64,000 nt of DNA, from assembly GCA_001600455.1 (NCBI GenBank), contig BCKC01000007.1, positions 797,394 through 861,393 of the forward strand, written 5' to 3'. The notes beneath the pieces were generated by a model. The model searched no databases. It was not told the DNA's origin and was given only the letters and a program-made list of their open reading frames with translations. Source of the DNA: Endocalyx cinctus. Its lineage: Eukaryota > Ascomycota > Sordariomycetes > Amphisphaeriales > Apiosporaceae. Position numbers and translations under genes: made by a program. This document shows positions 1 through 10,211 of the stretch, piece after piece; positions within the stretch are counted from its first letter, which is position 1; the number at the start of each line of letters is the position of its first letter.

Positions 1-124
1 CGAGACCTGTGGAATTAAACTTCTTTGTCAGGTGTCACTTATCTTTAATCTTCAATTATTTCCTTGGAAATTTTTAACGAATGATGCAAAGTTGGGGTAG
101 CGGATGTGGCTATGTAACTTGTAC

Positions 125-169
125 ATCCCATCCCATCCCATCCCATCCCATCCCATCCCATCCCATCCC
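125..169. repeat. Tandem repeat of the pentamer ATCCC, nine units
   Basis: Nine exact consecutive copies of ATCCC are visible, flanked by imperfect copies (a CATCC-like start and a CCCGTCC end). It is a perfect minisatellite-like tract and probably length-polymorphic. Confidence 0.95.
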
Positions 170-413
170 GTCCGTGATCTGTGGATCCGATCCCTTGAGT
201 TATGCCATCTTCATAAAGTTTTGATACATTTTTAGAAATAACGACTTGAATCCACTTTAAGGTTGTATACTTGTAGAACTAGGACTTGTTAGGACTTTAT
301 GCCATAATTGAAGATTCATCATGAGGTTACCCAAAGAGTATACATAGAAGAGTTGCAGTTTCCCTTGTTCAACATGCCTTGCCTACATATAAACCTTCCA
401 TTCCACTCTGCAG

Positions 414-437
414 TCTTTCTTTCTTTCTTTCTTTCTC
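414..437. repeat. CTTT/TCTT microsatellite in the protease promoter
   Basis: About five to six copies of TCTT run into CTCTCC. Polypyrimidine tracts of this kind are common close to fungal transcription starts. This one lies about 180 bases before the ATG at 613. Confidence 0.85.
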
Positions 438-612
438 TCCTCTTATTCCTTCTATCTTCATCATAATCACTATCACCTTCGACATAAATACTCATTACAC
501 TGAATATCGCTCGATCCGCTAACAATCCTATACCATATTAATATATTGACCACCACCACTCATCTATCGATCCATCCCTTACTCATCTCCTACTTCTTTC
601 AACGAACTCTAC

Positions 613-2416
613 ATGCTCAGGAAGCCAAACGTCATCATGGATGCCATGTACGCAGCCCAGAGCAAGATCAAGCAGGACATGGGCCTGAACAAGATTAAAG
701 TAGTTCAGAACCCGAACTACCAACGCCATGGCACTAAGTCTTACGTCTATCTGATGAATCGCTTCGGCTTCCAGCCTACCAAGGAGGGTCCATACTTCCA
801 CATCGACCGCACCAAGGAACATAGCCTTCTTCCACAGAAGTTCCTAGAGCTTGTCGGAGATGGTCCCCAAAAACAAAGGGTTCTCGTGAAGAAAACCGGA
901 TCTGGTGACAGCACTCAGACCGGCGAGGTCACGGCCGACGACCAACAGAATGATTCCATGTAAGTGGTTGCTCAGTATCTATTTTACTAGCCAGCCCCTC
1001 CCCTATTATATTCTAGTAATACCATCTTACTATTATCTGAGAATGTGTCCTGTCGAAGCACTCGATCCCAAAGATCACATCTGATATATCTGCATTTCAT
1101 TTTTTTTTTTTTGCTAATCATAGGCTATATTCAGGTATCTATGCCCGGTTCAGATAGGAACACCGCCTCAGAAGTTGATGCTGGATTTCGATACCGGTTC
1201 TGCCGATTGCTGGGTAAGTTGGTATTCTTGGCACCGTACCCTTCCCGAAAAGATAAATGCTGTTGGAGCTATATTGTCCTAACATATTCAACTTGCTTTA
1301 GGTGTTCTCTACCGAGCAAAGCAAAAGCACGCAAAAAGGTCACAACGTTTTTAACCCAAAGAACTCGTCAACTTGGCAGGCGTTGAGCGGCAAGAAATGG
1401 CAGATCTCGTACGGAGACGGCTCATCGGCGTCAGGAGACTGCGGTTCTGACACGCTACATCTCGGCGGATTGGCTGTGGAGAAACAGACCATCGAATGTG
1501 CCAAGCAGATGTCGGCGCAGTTTTCTCAGGGTACAGGTGATGGTCTTCTTGGACTCGCATTCAGCCAGATCAACACCGTTACGGACACCTCGGGTAAGGC
1601 CGACCCGCAACTCACCCCTGTCGAAAACATGATCAAGCAGGAAGACATCCCAAAAACATCCGAGTTGTTCACGTCGTGCTTCTATAGTTCGCGTGACTCG
1701 GGTAAGGCCGACAGCTCCTTCTACAGCTTTGGCTTCATCGACCAGGACTTGGTGAAGCAGTCAGGAGAAGAGATACACTGGGTCGACATCGACAACTCGC
1801 AGGGTTTCTGGATGTTTCCCTCCGCGTCTGTATCTATCGGTGGAAAAGAGACGAAGATCAGCGGCAACACCGCCATCGCTGATACCGGTACCACGCTCGC
1901 TCTTCTTTCGGATTCTGTCGTGGATGAGTTGTACAAGCAGATACCTGGCGCAACTTATGACTCCACTCAGCAGGGATACATATTCCCTACCTCTACTAAA
2001 GTCGAAGACCTGCCCGAATTCTCGGTGGCCGTCGGCAACAAGAAGTTCGTCATTCAGAAAGAAGATCTCGCCTTCGCCCCTACCGACGATGGTAAGAGCT
2101 GGTACGGTGGTGTGCAAAGCCGTGGAGATATGACGTTTGACATCCTTGGAGACGTCTTCCTGAAGAGCTGCTACTGCGTAAGTACTAACACGTTGTTCTC
2201 AATGATTTTCTGCCTCACTTTCTATAACTTTCTTTTGTGGCCCCAAGAGATAAAGACCGGTGGACTAACACGAAATACTTTTAGATTTGGGACCTTGGAA
2301 ACACCCGATTCGGCGTCGTTCCCAAGATTGAGAAGACTCAAAACCTGACACCCCCTACCGACTCCAGCGCTGATGGTGGTGAGAAGACCACAGTTCTCAG
2401 CGTTGACATGGTCTAA
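613..2416 (+). CDS. Pepsin-family (A1) aspartic protease without a visible signal peptide
   Basis: Aspartic endopeptidase of family A1. Exons 613-959, 1135-1213, 1302-2177 and 2285-2416 join in frame to 477 residues. The first catalytic motif DTGSADCW (Asp about residue 135) is in exon 2. The flap motif SYGDGS is early in exon 3, the second catalytic motif DTGTTLALL (Asp about 336) is later in exon 3, and the C-terminal [12 protein letters not shown] signature is in exon 4. Donors are GTAAGT and acceptors CAG or TAG. The N-terminal ~115 residues are a propeptide-like region ([11 protein letters not shown], then a polar stretch), but the protein starts [16 protein letters not shown] with no hydrophobic signal sequence, unlike secreted aspergillopepsins. 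Either the enzyme is intracellular or unconventionally exported, or a 5' exon is missed. The downstream neighbour is a convergent permease gene. Confidence 0.93.
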
Positions 2417-2882
2417 GCCATCGAACCGTTCCCTTCAATTGTATTCTTAAAGTAATATTAACGGATCTTGAGACAGATAAGATGTCTAGTCCTTCGTCCA
2501 TGTACTTATTCTAATGACAATTCGCTTGGCTTGGAGGGGGTTTATTGCTTGGAGGAGTTGATGTTCTTTATTAACAGGTCCCTAGATTGATACATAACAA
2601 AGTACCTAGTCTAGCCTTCGACTCATTGCAGGTAGAAATAAACATCAGATTATAAATATCGTCCACCTATTCTCTAGAGCCGTCTTCTCTTGATTTTTAC
2701 TTCATTTCGCACTTGATATGTGATACGGCAAGATTGTGGTACTCCATCATATCCTGAACACACAATCTTACAAGTCCTTCTAGACACTAGAAGTCACGAC
2801 AAATACAAATGATTAGATAATTTGAAGTAATAGGACAGAATTAAATTATTAGGTTTTCTTTATTTTAAAAATTTAGGGGCAA
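2417..2882. other. Intergenic region between convergent protease and permease genes
   Basis: AT-rich 3' flank shared by two convergent genes. It will contain both polyadenylation regions, but I see no further gene or obvious structured element. Confidence 0.6.
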
Positions 2883-4891
2883 CTAAGGCTTGGTATCCGC
2901 CAGCTTCGCGGAATCCTCGTTTGAGCCCAAGGCACCACTACCCGACTTCTCCTCCCTTCCCTCGATGACGGTGACTATCCCTCCCTCTTCCTCTTCCGGT
3001 CGGATATAGTTCTTCGGCTCCTTCCAGCCGGTCTCCATGATGGCCGGGGGCCATATGACGCAGGACACCCAGAAGACGCCTCCCGAGATGAAAAGGCCGA
3101 CCCAGTACGCGACGTAGTAGAACCGCGTGATGCCGATAGGGGCAACGACGCCCATGTTGTTGAGGAATCCGTAAAAGTTGGGTATCACACCGGCGACTAA
3201 GTACGTATTTTATTAGTTTTTTTTTTTACATCCACAGTTTCATATATATATATAGGGGCATATTATGAGGTCTGGAGAAGGGTTGAAATGAATCAACTTA
3301 CGGTAAGCGACATACGCACGAATGTTCCATCCGTGGCAGTAATAGTAAGCACCCGTCTTATCGGCGGTGAAGCAATCGGGAATGCTCAGGTGACCCCTCG
3401 AGACGAGGTAATAGTTCACGAGCAAGACGCCGGTGATGGCGCTCAGGAAGATCTGGTACGAGGACAAGAAGGAGACGAAGACGGAGGCGGAACCGAGGAG
3501 GTACCAAGGGTTGATGACGTAGCTGACGACGGCGCAGATGAAGAAACCCCTCCGGATCGTGAAGTACTTGGGCCACAACGCGGCGATGTCGTTTCCGGCC
3601 GGGAGCGAGTTTTCGAAGATGGACGAGAAGATGGACGAGTACACGAAGCATAAAGCGATGAAGAAGCAACCGGCCCGGTTCGAGGGCGTGTAGTTCTCCG
3701 TCTGGATCCGGTCCAGAAACGTCAGCGGGTTCCAGATCAGCTCCCCGAATATCACCTGGCTCGTCGCGCACACGAGGTTGCCTACTAGCGCGACGACGAA
3801 GTTGGCGAGAGGGAAGCCCAGCACGTTACCCGCGATCACGTCGGACGGCTTTTTGGCGTATCGTTGGAAATCGGCGGCGTTGCTGGCGAAGGTGGCGCAG
3901 TTCTATTTTCATTGTTTTATGAGATTAGTTTTAATTCCCTCGCTTTTTTTTTTTTTTTTTGATTCTTCCACGGGTTCTAATTTGCGATAAAACTTACAGC
4001 CGCTCCGAGGAAGAAGAATCGAACGATAAGCCATTTCTTATCGCTGCCCGTAGCCGTTCCGGGCTGTCGCACGACGGCGCCGAGTCCGCCCGCCATGGTC
4101 ACGGTCCAGGCTAACATGGCGATGGCCGAGATGGTGAAGACGATCATCTTGATGTAGATCAGGATTCGCATCTTGGGGATAGGAATAACGAGGAAGAGGG
4201 CGGTTAAGATCCACTTTTACGTAAAGTTAGTAAAATCCAATATATATATATATATACCATCACTCTTCTATATCTTCGAATATTTTGGTATTTTGTTGAA
4301 GGATTCTTATATACTCCTCCAGGAGAGCTGGAAGAGGAGGTGGGGAGAAAAACGTACAAAGACGGCAAATCCAATCATACCGGCGCTCGTGAGAGCCGAA
4401 CCGGAACCCATGGTATCGGGGATATTCGCGATCGAAGGGAAGATGGCGTGAAGCATGACGTAGATGCACTGGCCGCCCTGGACCATGTTGACGCCGTTCC
4501 AGACGATGGCCATGACGGCGCGGTTGAAGGTCGGCCACAGAGCGCCGTAAACGCCGAAAGCGGCGCGGTTGAGGACGGGGAAACCGACGTGGTAGACGGC
4601 GCCGGACCGGCCGTTGAGGACCATGATGACGGCGATCAGCAGCTGGCCGCCCGTCTGGCACGCGAGCGACTCCCACATGCTCAAGCCCAACTCCTGCGCG
4701 GACGAGGCCCCGTACCAGTTGGATACCGTCGCGGCCGCGGAGAACCAGAACGTCAGGTACGTCCAGAACCCCCAGGTTCGGTCCGCGAGCTTCAGCGGGC
4801 GGAGGTCGTCGTTGTCGAGAAGCGCGTCCCTGTCTTCGACGGAGTCGGCGCCGGCGGCGACCGCCCGGAGGCGCAGTCGGGGGAAGCCCAT
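2883..4891 (-). CDS. NCS1-family (Fur-type) nucleobase/allantoin permease
   Basis: Proton- or cation-coupled plasma-membrane transporter of the purine/pyrimidine/allantoin/hydantoin class. Exons on the minus strand are 4891-4358, 4213-3998, 3902-3302 and 3196-2883; introns are 144, 95 and 105 bases, and the join gives 554 residues. Family features: R(T)WGFWTYLTFW at the start of the first membrane segment, VYHVGFPVLNRAAFG, a WNGVNMVQGGQC segment, NAADFQRYAKKPSD in the middle, and about 10-12 hydrophobic segments between soluble acidic ends. ATG at 4891 is chosen because the longer frame upstream begins with TTG. Fungal Fur-type members carry uracil, uric acid, allantoin or related rings; the substrate cannot be read here. 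The gene is divergent from the dioxygenase at 6399, with GATA-type sites between, which suggests nitrogen control. Confidence 0.93.
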
Positions 4892-6398
4892 CGCGTTGTT
4901 CGTCTTATTCGTTCTTCTTCGCGCGGAGGTGAGAAACAAAAGGCAACTGACTGGCCTCTGTTTTCAAACCCTTTTTCTAACCTTGCTGGCCTAAGATATA
5001 TATGTATGAATATATATAGGATTTGCGGTACATACGACCAGGGAAAGCAGGGTCAATCGAAAAAGTCCAAAGGAAGCGGCAAAAAGAGGGAAAAGAAAAA
5101 AAAGAAAACGCTAAGCAAATCTTAACGGACCATATCTTGCTTTATACGATGAGGAAGCTACAACTCCAGGGGGGTTAATCAAGATATAATAATTATAATA
5201 ATTAAAAAAAAAAAAAGAATCCTATTTTTATTCTTATCATCTATGTAATATATGAACGTTGTGGAGAAGAGGAGCCAACCTTATCAGAGAAATAAAGAGA
5301 AATGCGACGGAAGTATTACGGGGAACCCATGTTTCTCCCTTGTGTGTGATATGTATGTGTGTGTGTGTACATACGTACGTACGTAGTGATAAAATAACAA
5401 AGGTGACGACGTCTATTGGCTATAAGCTGAACGCGTGCAGAGCAGAGCAGATAACGGCCACAAGTTACGACTAAGTTGTTATTTGGAAATATTATTAAAG
5501 ATCCTTACATGTACGTCAATTAAACGCGACCCGCTATCCGAGAGACTGGGCCATAAGATCTAGATCTCTGCTATAGGGTTCTTCACTTTATTCTCTCAGC
5601 CTCTAGTGTGGTACCCTTTAAACCAAGACAGTGGTACACTCTTAGTATACGCTCGTGTTTATAGAAGATGTTTAATTACGGGTACGTATTACGTGATTGG
5701 CAAGCGTCACGATGAATATACACAAGAGAAAAAGAGAAAAGACGAACCTGACTACACGTACGGTATACTACATAATAACCTCGATCGGGTGAGCTCCGCT
5801 CTTCCTTATCTTTTCCAACTTCGGCACCGCTACCGAAGTGGAGATGGTTAACGGTGGTTAATTCCTAACTAAGCACTTAGTTCTCCCATAGAATATTGGT
5901 AGATTGGAAGAATTGTAGTGAAATTACAGAGTATATATCGTCTTATCAGGAATTATATATCCTTATTATATAATACACTATATTTTAAAATATCCACGTA
6001 ATACCTTGTTGTAATCCTCGATTTCTCGTCTACGCCAAGCTATTTGGTACATAATATATATTACTATGTATATTCTCCTGCGATCGGGCCGGGTCTTCTT
6101 TATAACCGAGATGAATAAATAAGTCAGTACTATGTAAGTTAGTAGACGAATATTGTAAAGTGAGGACTGCGGAGTCCGGAGTACAGCGTTCTTTTTTTTC
6201 ACATACCGGCATTGCCCGTTGGAAGAAATAGTATGATTTCATAATAGTAAGGAGGAGAAGATTCTATTATTATAAGCAGTTCATGTTCACTTCGCCTATA
6301 CAACAATAGGAAATACCTCTCACATCACATCTTCCACCGAGAGTAAACGAGCATAGGCTTCTAAAAAAGAACTGAAGAAAAAAAATAGAAAGACAAAA
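4892..6398. promoter_or_regulatory. 1.5-kb divergent promoter of permease and dioxygenase with GATA-factor-type sites
   Basis: No gene is seen. Matches to the fungal nitrogen GATA-factor consensus HGATAR (AreA/NIT2) are at 5234-5239, 5281-5286, 5387-5392, 5449-5454, 5806-5811 and 5943-5948. That is six in about 715 bases, where roughly two would be expected at even base composition. GT and ACGT repeats lie near 5345-5385. An A-rich leader directly precedes the ATG at 6399. Binding is inference only. Confidence 0.45.
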
Positions 6399-7729
6399 AT
6401 GAGTACAATGACAGAGACCACGACGCCCAAGACCTACAAGCTAGAGTTAAAGACGGCTTACGGTCCGGTCTACCGGGACGTGTTAGACCTCCCGCCGAGG
6501 GAATGCTCCGCGTCCGAGGTACCCACGATCGACCTATCGGCGCTAGGACCCGACGGGACCCCGGAGTCACGACGGGCGCTAGCCTCGCAAATCCGGGACG
6601 CGGCCGAGCACACCGGATTCTTCTACGTGTCCGGACACGGGATCCCCGAGTCGGCCGTGTCGGGGGCCTTCACGCAGATCCAACGCTTCTTCGCGCAGCC
6701 CGAAGAGGTCAAGGCCAAGGTAGCCCACGACAAGACCAAGTTCTTCAGCGGCTGGTCCGGCCGGAACCAGGGCCAGCTATCCCCTTCCGAGTCCAGGGAT
6801 TATCGCGAGAGCTTCACTTTTAGGTACGACCCCAAGTACGACCCGGTCCCCAAGGACGCGGACCAGGTCCCCGACGAGGTCAGGCCTTACATAAGGGGCG
6901 AGGAGCTCGTTTGGGACGAGACGAGGAATCTGGGCCCCGAGTTTAAGGAGGGTATGTTGGGCTACTGGCGCGAGTGCTTGATGCTGGCGAGGAGAATGAT
7001 TCGCGTTTTTGCTTTGGCGCTGGATTTGCCCGAGACGTATTTTGATCATATCGTTACTTATCCTGGAAGGTAATGTCCCCCCCCCCCCCCCNCTCCCTCT
7101 TTTCTTTTTTTTTTCTTTCTTCACACCAACCAACCAGCCAACTAATGAATAATATAAACTAACCTCCAAACCACAAACCCCCCCCCCTACAGCGACGGCG
7201 TCTTCAACTTCTACCCAGCCATGACGGCCGAAGCGGCCGCGTCATCACAAGACGTCGGCATCGGCTCGCACACCGACCTGCAATGCTTCACGTTGCTATG
7301 GCAAGACACCGTCGGCGGACTGCAAGTTTTGACCAAGGAAGGTCGATGGATCAAGGTACCTCCCGTACCCGGAACCTTCGTCGTCAACATCGGCGATTAC
7401 TTGATGAGGCTGTCGAACGACCGGTTCAAGTCGACCGTGCACCGCGTCTGGAACCGCAGCACCGTCGACCGCTATAGTATGCCTTTCTTCTTCGGCTTCA
7501 ACTTTAACGAGACGTGCGGCGTTCTGCCGACTTGCACCGACGAGGAGAATCCGCCCAAGTACGAGCCGATTAGTTGTGGAGAGGTGAGTTTTTCTTTTTT
7601 TTTTGTTTTCGGTCGATTGAGTGTGTTGACGGGGGCGAAAAGAATAAATAAATTCTTGAAAAAGTCGTGCTAACTTATTTGATCATCTTGCAGTGGTGTC
7701 GACTACGTATCAAGGCTACATATACGTGA
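6399..7729 (+). CDS. Isopenicillin-N-synthase-like 2-oxoglutarate/Fe(II) dioxygenase
   Basis: Non-haem iron oxygenase that would use O2 and 2-oxoglutarate to hydroxylate or desaturate a small molecule. Exons 6399-7069, 7193-7583 and 7694-7729 give 365 residues. The N-terminal DIOX_N part contains VPTIDLSAL and AAEHTGFFYVSGHGIP. The catalytic core has the iron ligands His250 and Asp252 (GSHTDLQ) and His307 (STVHRV), and the 2-oxoglutarate-binding Arg317/Ser319 (DRYS). The last exon is only 11 codons plus a stop. Intron 1 contains a long C run with an ambiguous base. Relatives include thymine-7-hydroxylase and many secondary-metabolism enzymes; the neighbouring nucleobase-type permease makes a base-modifying role plausible but unproven. 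Confidence 0.93.
7092..7092. other. Ambiguous base (N) in a poly-C run inside an intron
   Basis: The N ends a run of about 14 C within intron 1 of the dioxygenase gene. It does not affect the coding sequence, and the run length is uncertain. Confidence 0.9.
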
Positions 7730-8753
7730 GATGATGAAAGAAAAATAGGATAGGAGGGGAATGATTTTATGAGATATTAGAGCTGGAGAATCAGTCAAGA
7801 TAGTATGAGAATAACATATACTTCCTGGGTATACTGGGTTTACTGCTTATCAGTGTTAATGCAAAGTGGGAAGAGAACAGACTGGGACAGATTAAATGGG
7901 CACGAGAAAAAGGGGTTAAGAAAAAAAAAAAAAAACTGTACGCCTAGATGCATTCTAATATATGTATATATTGATTGGAAGAGTATATGATATGTACAAC
8001 GAAGTATAGTTAACCGCATTTGCTTTTCGCAAGCACAGTAGCAAAGAGCTTTATTCCCTGCTTCTTTCATCTCTCAAATTTGACCTGCTTTCTGGACGTA
8101 ATACTCCAAACTACAGCGCTTCTCTTGAATATAGCGATGTTTAATAATGTTTTCGCTGGTTTCGACGACTGTAGTGGACGAAACGCAATTTCAGCGTTTC
8201 AATGTCTGCCGTGACACTACCCACACCGCCGCGGGAAGCTACCGTCGCGTCATCGAACAATGTCTTAAGATCGCAATGAGGCAAGCTCCTTTTATGATAT
8301 TTCTGGTAATCATAATGAACAATACCCACCGTCGTCTTGGCTGTGTTTATGACTGCCCCAAAAATTGTTTTGCCTGCTTCCTGATGAGTCTGGAAATTTA
8401 ACCCTCATAGAGTGGGTCACGTCACAGAAACTGCAACAGAGATGTATGGTATCCCATCATCTTCTATGAGGTATCACCAAATAGCCGATTTAAGTGTACG
8501 TCGACCTTGGCTATTGGTAGTGACTCGGGCTCGAAATAAATCTCAAGAGACGGCTTCAACGTTGCTCAGTGTAAGACATTGAAGCCGGAGAGGTTATTTC
8601 TTAAGCTTTCCGCGCATGATTAATTATAATGATCGTTAACCACGAAAAAGTACATGGCATACTTATACGCTCGAATGAAAGAGTCAAGAGAACGACAATC
8701 TATCTCATGATGATCACCAAGGTCGTAGAGTCTATGTCGCTGCTAAAGACGCC
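7730..8753. other. Intergenic region between convergent dioxygenase and amidohydrolase genes
   Basis: About 1 kb holding the 3' ends of two convergent genes and an A15 run near 7921. Several 60-85 codon frames occur on both strands (for example 8147-8401 +), but none has recognisable protein features or splice-supported extension. Confidence 0.5.
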
Positions 8754-10211
8754 TCATCGAGTGGGTTCGCAGGTCGGTTCGTTCGGTGGTATGCCAGGCA
8801 GGATAGCAGGATAAGCACCATCAAGAGAGGCCTCAAACTCGGCAAATGAGGACCCCAGGTCGGAGGCGACGCAGATAGTCTTGTTAACTCGGCCGAAAGG
8901 AACGTCCTCGCATCCATCAGCGGTCAGACGCTTGAGGTCGCGACTAGCGAGCATGACCTCGCCGGCTCGAATGACGAGCTCGATCTCCTCTTCCGGCGCG
9001 AACACGGCCTGGGCGTAAGCATCCGAGTAACGTTCGGGTATACCGCCGAAAATGACGAGATCGGCGACTTTGCCGTCGTCGATCGACCCGAGCTCGCGCT
9101 CGAACCCGGCAACCTTGGCGGCTTTGATCGTCATCATCTCCCACAACGTCTTCGGCTTCATCGATACGCCGTAGCTCTGTTCCATGACCGAGGCGGCGCA
9201 CGCGGCCTCCCGACTCAAGGTGGCGGATCCCGAAGGGAGCCAATCGGTTCCGAGAGCGACGGTGATGCCCGCGTCTAGGAGGTAGCTCACGTTCATCGTC
9301 TTTCCGTAGAGGAACACGTTACTGCGCGGAGACCAGACGATTTTGGCGTCCCGCTCGGCTACTAGGTCGTAATCGGCGTTGGTAAGGCCGAGGGCGTGGA
9401 CGAGGACCATGTTCGGACCGATGATGTCCATACTCTTCCCACCGCTACCTCCGGGCCTCGGTTTGTCGTCGAATGTCGCGTTGGACAGGCAAGTAAACTC
9501 GTTCGCGGCCTCGTCGTCCACACCCTCGCCCACGTGGGCGATATATCGATGGAGTTCTCTAACTTGATCGGAGTCTATGGGGTCGTTACCGTAGTGACAG
9601 TCACCATTCCTCAGGATTCCTTCTTCGTCGTTAAGAGGGAAGACGTCCCAGTGAGAGACGGGGGCTTCGAGTCCTTTCTCCAAGCCATCGGCTCTGTCGA
9701 GGTTCCGGGTCAAGCCAAGCGCCATCTTACCCCCGACTATGGAGGTCGTACCCGAGAAGAGGTGTCGGAGCTCGCCCCACTTTACGGCGTCCGCCTCGCT
9801 TCCGTTGACGTGAGTTTCGCGCATAACATTTCCTCGAGCGCCGACTCGCCAGTCGTGACGGTGGTTTACGCGGTCTCCCAAATCCTCCAGCGGGTTGACG
9901 GTCGAATATTCGACGTGTTCGTGCGTGTTGATAAAGCCCGGAGAGATGACGGATTCGGGACATTCTACGACGCTTAAATCATATAAGGAGACGATGTGAT
10001 CGAGCCTCCAACTAACCCCTACGTAGATGAACCTGCCGGATTTGATCACGATGTTGTAGTTGTCGAAAGCGCCGTCCGGAGTCAAGACCGTGCCTCGTAC
10101 TAGCAGATTTCCCGGGGTGCCCTCCCGGACAAGACGGCATCTCGCATCTACCCCGCATAGGAGGTAGACGATGCTAAGGAAGAATGATAAGAAAACAGGT
10201 GATATAAACAT
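8754..10211 (-). CDS. Secreted or vesicular amidohydrolase, bacterial-like, single exon
   Basis: Metal-dependent hydrolase of the amidohydrolase superfamily (cytosine-deaminase/TRZ-ATZ-like branch), 485 residues in one uninterrupted exon. The N-terminus (FISPVFLSFFLSIVYLLCGVDA) is a clear hydrophobic signal peptide, so the product should enter the secretory path. Metal-site motifs are NTHEHVEYS (His97, His99), IAHVGEGVDDEAANEF (His226), VHALGL (His272) and ALGTDWLPSGS (Asp323). WSPRSNVFLYG also matches the family. From memory, the run of motifs most resembles bacterial amidohydrolases rather than fungal guanine or cytosine deaminases, which together with the absence of introns suggests transfer. 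The substrate is unknown; deamination or dechlorination-type chemistry on a ring is typical of the family. It faces the dioxygenase gene convergently. Confidence 0.9.
   Translation of the reverse strand: MFISPVFLSFFLSIVYLLCGVDARCRLVREGTPGNLLVRGTVLTPDGAFDNYNIVIKSGRFIYVGVSWRLDHIVSLYDLSVVECPESVISPGFINTHEHVEYSTVNPLEDLGDRVNHRHDWRVGARGNVMRETHVNGSEADAVKWGELRHLFSGTTSIVGGKMALGLTRNLDRADGLEKGLEAPVSHWDVFPLNDEEGILRNGDCHYGNDPIDSDQVRELHRYIAHVGEGVDDEAANEFTCLSNATFDDKPRPGGSGGKSMDIIGPNMVLVHALGLTNADYDLVAERDAKIVWSPRSNVFLYGKTMNVSYLLDAGITVALGTDWLPSGSATLSREAACAASVMEQSYGVSMKPKTLWEMMTIKAAKVAGFERELGSIDDGKVADLVIFGGIPERYSDAYAQAVFAPEEEIELVIRAGEVMLASRDLKRLTADGCEDVPFGRVNKTICVASDLGSSFAEFEASLDGAYPAILPGIPPNEPTCEPTR

Larger units (their letters stand above)
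1..612. other. Intergenic region upstream of the aspartic protease gene
   Basis: No gene is seen here. It holds a pentanucleotide tandem repeat and a pyrimidine-rich stretch (about 410-600) with CTTT repeats and ACC/CATC-rich sequence, typical of fungal promoters and 5' leaders just ahead of a start codon. A small minus-strand open frame at 319-525 is made mostly of this low-complexity DNA and is not credible as a gene. Confidence 0.6.

Noticed and set aside
4340..5125. Long plus-strand frame (261 codons) antisense to the permease
   Set aside because: It is Arg/Glu/Asp-rich, a mirror of GC-rich permease codons. The minus strand has all NCS1 motifs and canonical introns.
8147..8401. Plus-strand frame of 84 codons between convergent genes
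   Set aside because: No recognisable family, and the opposite strand is similarly open; probably chance.
9396..9977. Plus-strand frame of 193 codons opposite the amidohydrolase
   Set aside because: Antisense shadow; the minus strand carries all metal-binding motifs and a signal peptide.
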